The position numbers and the translations under genes are program-made. Positions 1 through 5,575 of a stretch of 7,061 nt of DNA are shown here, piece by piece. The notes under the pieces were generated by a model. That model had not been told where the DNA came from, did no database searches, and worked only from the letters and a program-made list of their open reading frames with translations. The stretch is from Ignavibacteria bacterium (GTDB taxonomy: Bacteria > Bacteroidota > Ignavibacteria > Ignavibacteriales > Melioribacteraceae): positions 1 to 7,061 of the forward strand of contig DSBF01000464.1 of the NCBI GenBank assembly GCA_011049495.1. Direction: 5' to 3'. Position 1 is the first letter of the stretch; each line of letters begins with the position of its first letter.

Positions 1-125
1 AAACGCCCAGCGGTTTAATACGCGTAGCTGATGAAACTGGTGAGGACTATCTCTTTCCACAAAATCTTTTTGTGCCTATATCTCTTCCCCAAAAAGCTGA
101 AAATGCATTTTCGGAATCAAGTTAA
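1..125 (+). CDS. 3' end of a small conserved protein of unknown function (partial)
   Basis: Only the last 40 codons are present, read from position 3 to the TAA at 123-125; the 5' part lies outside the window. The tail reads RVADETGEDYLFP and then NLFVPISLPQKAENAF. From memory, this resembles the end of a widespread family of small bacterial proteins (roughly 70-80 residues) that finish with a V(I)DE(S/T)GEDYL(Y/F)P...FVPI.LP pattern. I know of no established function for that family and assign none. The frame is open and the codon use looks protein-like, so a real coding end is more likely than chance. It lies 81 nt upstream of the decayed hicB and on the same strand, which would suit a small accessory-gene cluster. 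Whether the gene is intact cannot be judged from this fragment. Confidence 0.5.
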   Translation, partial: TPSGLIRVADETGEDYLFPQNLFVPISLPQKAENAFSESS

Positions 126-206
126 TATTACATACCGAAAAGCTAATCTTGTTTTACTCTAAAAAGTTTGCTAACCTTAGTCATATCATTAACAATCTGA
201 CAAAAA

Positions 207-433
207 ATGAATAACCTAAAACAATTTACAGCAATAATAGAAAAGGAGGGCAATCAATTTGTTGCGTTGTGTCCTGAGCTTGATACAGCAAGTCAAGGTG
301 AAACCGTAGAAAAAGCTCGGTATAATCTGCTTGAGGCACTGTAGCTATTTTTTGAAGAAGCTTCAGATAAAGAAATTCTTGAGCGTGTTAACAATGAAGT
401 TTTTATCACCCGTTGGATGTGACCGTTGGGTAA
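207..433 (+). pseudogene. hicB: Broken HicB-type antitoxin (nonsense plus frameshift)
   Basis: The first 45 codons from the ATG at 207 read as a HicB antitoxin N-terminus: FTAIIEKEGNQFVALCPELD, then TASQGETVEKARYNLLEAL. This is the UPF0150/HicB fold, which neutralises the HicA RNase and usually autoregulates the operon. A TAG at 342-344 interrupts it where relatives typically have Glu (ALELFFE), so a single G-to-T change would explain the stop. The same frame continues for 25 HicB-like codons (LFFEEASDKEILERVNNEVF) to a TGA at 420-422. Moving by one base near 411-413 gives the usual family tail LDVTVG and a TAA at 431-433, which implies a one-base deletion. TAG also ends the Omp85 and yicC genes here, so recoding is not a plausible rescue. 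The ancestral stop overlaps the hicA start, as in intact hicBA pairs. HicB identity is well supported; loss of function is inferred from the two lesions. Confidence 0.85.
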
Positions 434-626
434 ATTAAAAGTTTTATCCGGTTCAGAAGTTTGTAAGATCCTCGCAATATATAGTTTCGTTGAAGTTCGG
501 CAAAAAGAAAGCTATGTTATAATGCAAAGGGAAACAGAAGATACTACTATTACAATACCGGTTCGCAATCATAATGAAATATTAAAAGGAACGCTTAAAT
601 CAATTATTCGCGCATTAGCGGCTTAA
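426..626 (+). pseudogene. hicA: Degenerate HicA-type toxin (catalytic His lost, C-terminus short)
   Basis: This 66-codon frame starts at TTG 426, in the sequence TTGGGTAA that overlaps the ancestral hicB stop. It reads as a HicA mRNA interferase of the double-stranded RNA-binding-like fold: GKLKVLSGSEVCKIL, VEVRQKESYVIMQR, then TITIPVRNHNEILKGTLKSIIR. In active HicA proteins the middle segment is usually KGSH, with the His acting in RNA cleavage. Here it is KESY, with Tyr at residue 30 and Glu in place of the Gly. The PxH segment (RNHNEILKGT) is mostly retained. After SIIR the protein ends abruptly with ALAA, whereas relatives usually continue with something like QSGL and several more residues, so a small deletion or frameshift at 611-626 is likely. 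With a broken partner antitoxin just upstream, an inactive relic fits better than an active toxin. The frame itself is open, so a residual small protein could still be made. Confidence 0.8.
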
Positions 627-730
627 AAATCTTTTATATCTTCTGTTACAAGCAATAAAGCAACTAAAGATTTTCAATTTTTCCGCTAAATGACTTTTGC
701 CACCTAAAAATCCTATGATCCAGTAATACA

Positions 731-774
731 TTCTTTTTCTCTTTCCCCTCTCCCTTGTCTCTTTTCCCTCCTTC
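731..774 (+). other. Polypyrimidine tract in the 208-nt non-coding gap
   Basis: In the gap 627-834, between the hicA relic and the L,D-transpeptidase-like gene, 43 of 44 consecutive bases are C or T; the only exception is G757. The opposite strand carries G-runs (GG, GGG, GGG, GGGG) and is almost pure purine. The core TTTCCCCTCTCCCTT is a near-perfect mirror. Such tracts can form triplex or G-rich secondary structures, but no function can be assigned from sequence alone. The rest of the gap shows no open frame of note and no convincing terminator. Confidence 0.5.
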
Positions 775-794
775 AACATCAACTTTTCTTTTGT

Positions 795-802
795 TATATT
801 TC
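795..802 (+). promoter_or_regulatory. Possible Bacteroidetes-type -7 box (TATATTTC)
   Basis: TATATTTC differs only at the last base from the Bacteroidetes sigma-A -7 consensus TAnnTTTG, and lies 32 nt before the ATG at 835. The expected TTTG about 20 nt upstream is not present (CTTC at 771-774), so the match is partial. It is the best candidate in the gap for driving the envelope unit. Confidence 0.3.
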
Positions 803-834
803 TTCATTAATTAAAAACGATCAATCAGATTACC

Positions 835-1455
835 ATGCTGCGTAATCTTGTCTATTTCAGTATTAGCATAATTCTATTCTTTTGCGGAATGGTTGCGTAT
901 GGTATTGTCCTTAATCTAAGGGAAGATACTTTAGAAGAATCAATGAGACAAAAAGGCTTGACTTCTTTGTCCAATGTTCAATTGGTTATTTCAAGAAATA
1001 ATTATGAATTAAATCTTTACTCGGATTCTGTTTTGGTAAAAACTTATAAAGCAATATTCGGGCAAGGAACAGGAAGAATAAAAACATCGCGATTTGATAA
1101 TGTAACACCGAGAGGAAATTATCAAATATGCAGCATTGATACGAATAATTATTACTATAAAAAAATGTTTATTAATTATCCCAACAAAAAAGATGCTGCC
1201 GAAGCACTTAGAAATAATATAATTACGAAAGCTGAATATGATATCATTGTTTCATCTAAATCCAAATGCCCATCGAATCAAACTCGACTTGGAGCAGATA
1301 TAGGAATTCACGGAATAGGTGAATATAATTTCATTTTTAAAAACCTTCCATTTGCTTTTAATTGGACAAATGGTTCTATAGCGGTTAGTAATGAAAATAT
1401 TGATGAGCTAATCTCGGTTGTTAAGGTTGATACCAAAGTTGAAATAAGAGATTAA
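835..1455 (+). CDS. Membrane-anchored L,D-transpeptidase (YkuD)-like protein with Ser in place of the catalytic Cys
   Basis: The 206-residue protein has a hydrophobic N-terminal segment (about residues 5-27) that would anchor it in the inner membrane with the rest in the periplasm. Residues about 48-198 match the YkuD/ErfK L,D-transpeptidase fold: VQLVISRNNYELNLY followed by VLVKTYKAIFGQG, then TPRGNYQI (91-98), GIHGIG (157-162) and FNWTNGSIAVSNENIDEL (175-192). Active members cross-link peptidoglycan or attach proteins to it through a cysteine in (S/T)xGC. Here the equivalent position, Ser181 (TCT, 1375-1377), is not Cys, while the upstream His159-Gly160 is kept. The other Cys residues (17, 99, 145) lie outside the motif. 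The protein may therefore be catalytically dead, a binding protein, or a serine variant. The start has no clear Shine-Dalgarno, but the membrane segment begins immediately after it. The Omp85 gene follows after 4 nt, so the two are probably co-transcribed. Confidence 0.85.
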   Translation: MLRNLVYFSISIILFFCGMVAYGIVLNLREDTLEESMRQKGLTSLSNVQLVISRNNYELNLYSDSVLVKTYKAIFGQGTGRIKTSRFDNVTPRGNYQICSIDTNNYYYKKMFINYPNKKDAAEALRNNIITKAEYDIIVSSKSKCPSNQTRLGADIGIHGIGEYNFIFKNLPFAFNWTNGSIAVSNENIDELISVVKVDTKVEIRD

Positions 1456-1459
1456 AGAC

Positions 1460-3574
1460 TTGAAAAAAATAATCTTCCTAATATTATTCTCACTAACAAT
1501 TTCTGCGCAATCGGATGAAAGATTCGAACTAAAAAGTATTCTGTTTGAAGGCAACAATAATATATCAAGTGATGAACTCAGAAGCATAATATTTTCAAAA
1601 GAATCACCCGGATGGTTTTCCCAATTTCTTCACAGTTTTACAAGCTTTGGCGGTGAGGCGGTTTATTTCGATTCACTTCTTATTTTTAATGATATCCGAC
1701 AATTGGAAAATTATTACTATGATAATGGTTTCTTTAAAGTTTCTTTCTCTCATTCCTATACTTTAGATACTACAAATTATACAGCTGAACTTAAGTATTT
1801 AATTAAAGAAAATGATCCGGCATATTTTAGAAGCATTAATGTAACCGGTTTAGAGCTAATTGCATGGCAGATAGCGGATGAAGTCAAAGAACTAACAACC
1901 GTTGATACCACAAAAAAATATTCGGCTTCCGAAGTTTCAAGAATCCGTAACCAAATATTAAGACTTAGTTTAGATTTTGGTCATATGTTAATATCATCCG
2001 AAGTACCCGATATTCAAGTTGATACTGTAAATAACAAAGTAGATGTTCATATGGATTTTGTTACCGGTGATCGATATAGGGTTAGCGAAGTAAGAATTAA
2101 TAAAACTGGTCCCGGCGCCGATAAAGTTGATGATGATCTTCTTCGAAGAATTGCGGATATAAAACCAAATGATTATTACAGCTTTTATAACTTGCAACGA
2201 GCACAGATCCGGTTATATCGGACTAATCTCTTCTCTTCGGTTCTTTTATCGGGTATAGTTTCGGATACGAATAAAAACTATGTTCCTCTGGCTCTTAATG
2301 CTGATGTCGGATTGATGAATGAATTATCACCTGAAATAATTATAAATAACGAAGATAACGCATTTAATCTTGGTGTTGGGTTATCGTTTTCAAGAAAAAA
2401 CTTTTTAGGTGACGCTAGAAAATTGACTTTAAGTACCTCAACTGCCGCACAAGATATTACTCAGTTAATTTCCAATCCGTCATTAAGTGACACTAATATT
2501 TTTGGTTATGCGGATGTTCGCGCAATTTTAGAGCAGCCGTATTTATTGGGAAGAAATATTAATACTAAATTAGAAGGTTACTATACTCTTCAAAAAAGAA
2601 GAAATGAATATAATGCTACTCTTTACGGTGGTAAAATTAGTTTTGATATCGCGCTTCCGAGATTTACTTTTCTTACATCATTGGTTATTGGGTTAAGCGT
2701 TGAAGAGTCCGAATATATTTTTACCGAAGACTATACATATGATATTTTGTACAGTTACTTTCGGTTTAATCGTCCGGATTTTCCACCTGTGATAATAGAT
2801 AGCTTGGTGACCGATTTGGTTTCCACATCGGATGATTTTACGAGTCAGAAAACAAATACAATTATTAGTGTAGATCTTGGAGCCAACAAATCAAATAGTT
2901 TATTGTATCCAACCGAAGGCTATACAATTTCGTTATTAATGGAAAGCGGAAATTCATTAAGTTATCTCGCTAATAAAATTGCCGGTAAAAATTTTGATGC
3001 TCCTTTATATATTAAAGGACTTCTAACAACAACCGCATACTTTCCAATTTTCAGTTCAAGTCAAGATGTATTAGCCGCTAAATTTAGAATTGGCGCAATA
3101 CAAACTTATGAAGGGGATCAATTCGAAATTCCACTTAATCAAAAATTTTATGCTGGTGGAAGTAACTCGGTTAGAGGTTGGAAAACAAGAGAACTTGTCC
3201 CTGAGCAGAATATTGGTACAATTAGTTCAAATCCTGATCCTGAAGAAATTGAAGCTGTTCTTCTGCGTAATATAATTCCTGGTGGATTCGTAATTATTGA
3301 AGGATCAATTGAAGCAAGAAATAGAATTTTTGAAAGGATTGGTACCTCTGTTTTTATCGATTACGGAAATGTTTGGAACGATTTCAACAGTGTTCAATTA
3401 AATAATTTTGCTGTTGCAGCCGGGTTTGGTATACGATATTATTCTGATTTTGCTCCGTTTCGAATAGATTTTGGGTTTAAGGTTTATGACCCGCTCGATA
3501 GAAGATCTTTTTTTAAAAAGGGTTTCTTTAGCGAGACTTTTGAGTTTCATTTTGGTATTGGTGAAGCTTTTTAG
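1460..3574 (+). CDS. Omp85 family outer-membrane protein assembly factor (BamA/TamA-like)
   Basis: The 704-residue protein has a signal peptide (MKKIIFLILFSLTISA, cleavage probably after residue 16). About three POTRA-like repeats follow, at residues 22-118, 121-203 and 205-285; the third opens with the typical YRVSEVRI. A predicted 16-strand beta-barrel of the surface-antigen type fills roughly 295-704. The barrel contains the Omp85 signature VRGW (571-574, usually VRGF/Y) after YAGGSNS, and the chain ends in Phe, as outer-membrane proteins usually do. Omp85 proteins insert beta-barrel proteins into the outer membrane or help secretion across it. Three POTRAs suggest a TamA-like or secondary BamA copy rather than the main five-POTRA BamA, but BamA cannot be excluded. 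The start is TTG at 1460, 4 nt after the preceding gene. The signal peptide begins there and no ATG offers a better start. The frame is intact throughout. Confidence 0.88.
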   Translation: MKKIIFLILFSLTISAQSDERFELKSILFEGNNNISSDELRSIIFSKESPGWFSQFLHSFTSFGGEAVYFDSLLIFNDIRQLENYYYDNGFFKVSFSHSYTLDTTNYTAELKYLIKENDPAYFRSINVTGLELIAWQIADEVKELTTVDTTKKYSASEVSRIRNQILRLSLDFGHMLISSEVPDIQVDTVNNKVDVHMDFVTGDRYRVSEVRINKTGPGADKVDDDLLRRIADIKPNDYYSFYNLQRAQIRLYRTNLFSSVLLSGIVSDTNKNYVPLALNADVGLMNELSPEIIINNEDNAFNLGVGLSFSRKNFLGDARKLTLSTSTAAQDITQLISNPSLSDTNIFGYADVRAILEQPYLLGRNINTKLEGYYTLQKRRNEYNATLYGGKISFDIALPRFTFLTSLVIGLSVEESEYIFTEDYTYDILYSYFRFNRPDFPPVIIDSLVTDLVSTSDDFTSQKTNTIISVDLGANKSNSLLYPTEGYTISLLMESGNSLSYLANKIAGKNFDAPLYIKGLLTTTAYFPIFSSSQDVLAAKFRIGAIQTYEGDQFEIPLNQKFYAGGSNSVRGWKTRELVPEQNIGTISSNPDPEEIEAVLLRNIIPGGFVIIEGSIEARNRIFERIGTSVFIDYGNVWNDFNSVQLNNFAVAAGFGIRYYSDFAPFRIDFGFKVYDPLDRRSFFKKGFFSETFEFHFGIGEAF

Positions 3575-3586
3575 TTAATAACAATC

Positions 3587-3618
3587 TTTGTAAACCATCC
3601 GAATTTTGGCTAAATTTC
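3587..3618 (+). promoter_or_regulatory. Candidate Bacteroidetes-type promoter for the yicC-gmk-rpoZ unit
   Basis: TTTG at 3587-3590 is followed after exactly 20 nt by TAAATTTC at 3611-3618. The Bacteroidetes consensus is TTTG near -33 and TAnnTTTG near -7 with about this spacing, so only the final base differs. It falls in the 68-nt gap before yicC and would give a leader of roughly 20 nt. A weak AAGG (3633-3636) sits 6 nt before the ATG. Confidence 0.5.
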
Positions 3619-3642
3619 ACGTCATCTTTTTCAAGGTTTTAT

Positions 3643-4518
3643 ATGCTTAGTAGTATGACGGGCTTTGGAAAGTCCGTAATTCAAAATAACGGTTTTTCAG
3701 TCGAAACTGAGATAAAAAGTATCAATAGCCGATACTTAGATATATCTCTGAGACTCCCTCGACCATTCTATCAGTTTGAATTCGATTTACGAGAGCAACT
3801 AAAGAAAAGAATTTCAAGAGGAAAACTCTATGTAACGATTTCTGCAAAATATGAAGGTGTTAATGAAGAGTTATCCGATATTGATGTGAAGGGATTAAGT
3901 GCAACAATTAATCTTTTAGAGCAGATTAAAAAGAATGCTAATATCGTTGAAGAAATCAAACTCGAACATGTTCTTAATTTTCAAAGTTTCTTTATGAATG
4001 ATACTCAGGAGGCAAAAGAAGAAGAATATAAACTTATCGTTCAATCTGTCAACGAAGCATTAGATGCTTTGGAAATTATGAGAAGAAAAGAAGGTGATGA
4101 ACTTGTTATCGATTTTCAAAAAAGACTTGAAATTATAGAAAACAGCATCTCGGAAATTGAACGAATAAGTTCAGCAACAATTAAGGAATATTTTAATAAA
4201 TTAAAAGATAGAGCAATAAAACTAACTTCGGATTTGATTGATAACCAGGATAGATTATTGCAGGAATTGGCTTTCCTTTCCGAAAAATATGATGTAACCG
4301 AAGAATGTGTACGTTTGCGAAGCCATATAAAAATGTTCCGTGATGCATTAACATTAAATGAACCATCCGGCAGACGATTAAATTTCATTTCACAAGAAAT
4401 GAACAGGGAAGCAAACACTATTAATAGTAAATCGGTTTCCGCTGAAATAACATCTTTCGGAATTACTATAAAAGAAGAATTAGAAAAGATTAGAGAGCAA
4501 CTTCAAAATATAGAGTAG
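3643..4518 (+). CDS. yicC: YicC/YloC family endoribonuclease
   Basis: The 291-residue protein matches the YicC family along its whole length, and family members are usually about 290 residues. It opens with the hallmark SMTGFGK (residues 4-10). EIKSINSRYLDISLRLPR (23-40) and SRGK (58-61) follow within the YicC_N domain, about 2-157. The C-terminal DUF1732 domain (about 208-291) contains DVTEECVRLRSH (217-228), GRRLNFISQEMNREANTI (243-260) and NSKS. Between the domains is a helical, probably coiled-coil stretch (about 125-210). Family members are cytoplasmic RNA-cleaving enzymes implicated in RNA turnover, including small RNA decay in E. coli. The ATG start has a weak AAGG upstream and a plausible promoter in the preceding gap. 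The gene ends in TAG, 2 nt before gmk; yicC-gmk adjacency is common in bacteria and supports both calls. I see no missing motif or lesion. Confidence 0.95.
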   Translation: MLSSMTGFGKSVIQNNGFSVETEIKSINSRYLDISLRLPRPFYQFEFDLREQLKKRISRGKLYVTISAKYEGVNEELSDIDVKGLSATINLLEQIKKNANIVEEIKLEHVLNFQSFFMNDTQEAKEEEYKLIVQSVNEALDALEIMRRKEGDELVIDFQKRLEIIENSISEIERISSATIKEYFNKLKDRAIKLTSDLIDNQDRLLQELAFLSEKYDVTEECVRLRSHIKMFRDALTLNEPSGRRLNFISQEMNREANTINSKSVSAEITSFGITIKEELEKIREQLQNIE

Positions 4519-4520
4519 AC

Positions 4521-5093
4521 TTGGAAAAGACCGCTAAGCTTTTTGTCTTCTCTGCACCAAGTGGGTCGGGTAAGACAACAATAATTAGAAAAATTTTAGA
4601 AATTTATAGTGAATTGGTTTTTTCAATTTCGGCTACAACAAGAAACAAAAGAGGTGCTGAAGTTGATGGTGTTGACTATTTTTTTATTTCGGAAGAAGAA
4701 TTTCAAAAAAAAATAGACAATGATGAGTTTATTGAATGGGAAAAGTTTTATGATTATTATTACGGCACTTTAAAAAGTTTTGTCGAAACTCAGATAAACA
4801 ATAGTCATTCTGTTCTTTTAGAAGTTGATGTAAAAGGCGCATTAAAGATTAAAGAAAAATATCCTAATTCTATTCTTATTTTTATTGCTCCGCCGAATAA
4901 AGAGATACTAAAGGAAAGACTAATAAAGCGTAATACCGAATCGAAAGAAGATCTTTTAAAAAGAATTACCCGCGCCGAAATGGAACTTGAGTATAAAGAT
5001 AGATTCGATTATATAGTTATAAATAATGAATTGAATGATGCTATTGAACAAGTAAAAAAAATTATTGATAAAGAAATAAATAGGAGACAATAA
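4521..5093 (+). CDS. gmk: Guanylate kinase
   Basis: Guanylate kinase phosphorylates GMP to GDP with ATP, an essential cytoplasmic step in making GTP and dGTP. The 190-residue length is usual for the family. The P-loop APSGSGKT (12-19) has Ala where many enzymes have Gly, a variant I recall as common in this enzyme. The GMP-binding region carries SATTRNKRGAEVDGVDYFF (37-55) and EWEKFYDYYYGT (72-83). EVDVKGA (101-107) and RITRAEMEL (148-156) form the acidic and lid regions, and VINNEL (166-171) lies near the nucleotide-base contact site. The start is TTG at 4521, only 2 nt after the yicC stop. No in-frame ATG exists before codon 154, and the P-loop begins by residue 12, so TTG is effectively forced. 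With no obvious Shine-Dalgarno, translation may be coupled to yicC. rpoZ follows after 1 nt. Confidence 0.96.
   Translation: MEKTAKLFVFSAPSGSGKTTIIRKILEIYSELVFSISATTRNKRGAEVDGVDYFFISEEEFQKKIDNDEFIEWEKFYDYYYGTLKSFVETQINNSHSVLLEVDVKGALKIKEKYPNSILIFIAPPNKEILKERLIKRNTESKEDLLKRITRAEMELEYKDRFDYIVINNELNDAIEQVKKIIDKEINRRQ
5082..5086 (+). promoter_or_regulatory. Strong Shine-Dalgarno for rpoZ (AGGAG)
   Basis: AGGAG lies inside the last codons of gmk with 8 nt between it and the ATG at 5095. It is the clearest Shine-Dalgarno in front of any gene here; most other starts have a weak one or none. It fixes the rpoZ start and suggests omega is translated independently of gmk. Confidence 0.65.
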
Positions 5094-5094
5094 A

Positions 5095-5391
5095 ATGCCA
5101 ATCAGACCAATAGAACTTCGTAAGTTGGAAACTAAAACTTCGAATGTTTATGAAGCAGTAATCGTTGCTGCAAAAAGAGCAAGAAATATTAACGATCAAG
5201 CTAAGCTTGAATTTACTACACTACTTAATACTATGATTCCTAATGTTGATGACGAATTTGAAGAAAAAGAAAACCCTGATCAATTAAGACTTTCCTTAGA
5301 ATTTGAAAATCGCAAAAAACCTCATTTACAAGCAATTGATGAACTGATTGAAGGTAAGGTAGAATTTAGATATAAAGAAGACCTCGTGTAA
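5095..5391 (+). CDS. rpoZ: DNA-directed RNA polymerase omega subunit
   Basis: Omega is the small subunit that clamps the C-terminal region of beta-prime and helps RNA polymerase assembly. The 98-residue protein carries the core omega helix NVYEAVIVAAKRARNIND (17-34), equivalent to the (R)(F/Y)ELVxxAAKRARQ segment of other omegas. Its C-terminal KPHLQAIDELIEGKVEF (75-91) corresponds to the usual KPxxxALxEIxxGKI. Between them is a longer, acidic linker (about 43-65, with DDEFEEKENP) than in the compact proteobacterial protein. The position directly after gmk (1-nt gap) is the classical gmk-rpoZ arrangement and strongly supports the call despite low sequence conservation. The start is set by an AGGAG at the right distance. 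A hairpin terminator begins 14 nt after the stop, making this the last gene of the unit. Confidence 0.9.
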   Translation: MPIRPIELRKLETKTSNVYEAVIVAAKRARNINDQAKLEFTTLLNTMIPNVDDEFEEKENPDQLRLSLEFENRKKPHLQAIDELIEGKVEFRYKEDLV

Positions 5392-5404
5392 AAAAAATAT
5401 TTTC

Positions 5405-5436
5405 CCGCCCAAATTTGTGTTATTTAATTTGGGCGG
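5405..5436 (+). terminator. Hairpin terminator after rpoZ
   Basis: CCGCCCAAATT (5405-5415) pairs perfectly with AATTTGGGCGG (5426-5436) around a 10-nt loop: 11 base pairs, six of them G:C at the base. The downstream side (CTCCTTAAAATCTT) is only moderately T-rich. Upstream is an A-rich run (5391-5400) that would give a U-tract on the minus strand. The hairpin could act in both directions, though no minus-strand gene is visible nearby. Confidence 0.8.
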
Positions 5437-5512
5437 CTCCTTAAAATCTTGAGTAATTTTATCTTCACCTGATCGATATTTTTGTATGAAATGATTATTA
5501 TCCAAAATCCGT

Positions 5513-5547
5513 TTTGATGCAGCTATTATTATTTTTATTTATTTTCG
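5513..5547 (+). promoter_or_regulatory. Possible promoter for the glycosylase-dnaB unit
   Basis: TTTG at 5513-5516 and TATTTTCG at 5540-5547 resemble the Bacteroidetes -33/-7 pair (TTTG, TAnnTTTG) with one mismatch, but the spacer is 23 nt, longer than ideal. The region between the rpoZ terminator and the ATG at 5576 is very AT-rich, so chance matches are likely. A start of transcription here is expected on layout grounds because a terminator lies just upstream. Confidence 0.3.
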
Positions 5548-5575
5548 AACTAATTGATGACACTTCTGATTAACC

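Noticed and set aside
167..199. TTTG at 167-170 with a possible -7 box near 190 as a hicBA promoter.
   Set aside because: The downstream sequence (TAACAATC) matches TAnnTTTG poorly; the evidence is too weak to list.
342..344. TAG in hicB as a recoded sense codon.
   Set aside because: TAG ends the Omp85 gene (3572-3574) and yicC (4516-4518) in this same window, and a second lesion occurs downstream in hicB.
626..674. Inverted repeat AAAATCTTT (626-634) and AAAGATTTT (666-674), followed by a T-rich stretch, as a terminator after the hicA relic.
   Set aside because: The stem is only 9 bp with a single G:C pair and a 31-nt loop, so it would be unstable. In such AT-rich DNA this is likely chance.
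1..834. Insertion sequence, attachment site or CRISPR array explaining the decayed left edge.
   Set aside because: I found no transposase fragment, no paired terminal repeats, no tRNA and no regularly spaced repeats in this region.
1994..2197. Minus-strand open frame inside the Omp85 gene.
   Set aside because: It lies entirely within a well-supported coding region and its translation has no recognisable family features.
3090..3275. Plus-strand open frame of 61 codons overlapping the Omp85 gene in another frame.
   Set aside because: It is contained in the Omp85 barrel region, around the VRGW motif, with no sign of independent coding.
4116..4418. Minus-strand open frame of about 100 codons inside yicC.
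   Set aside because: It is antisense to a conserved gene, has no start signal, and its product shows no domain-like pattern.
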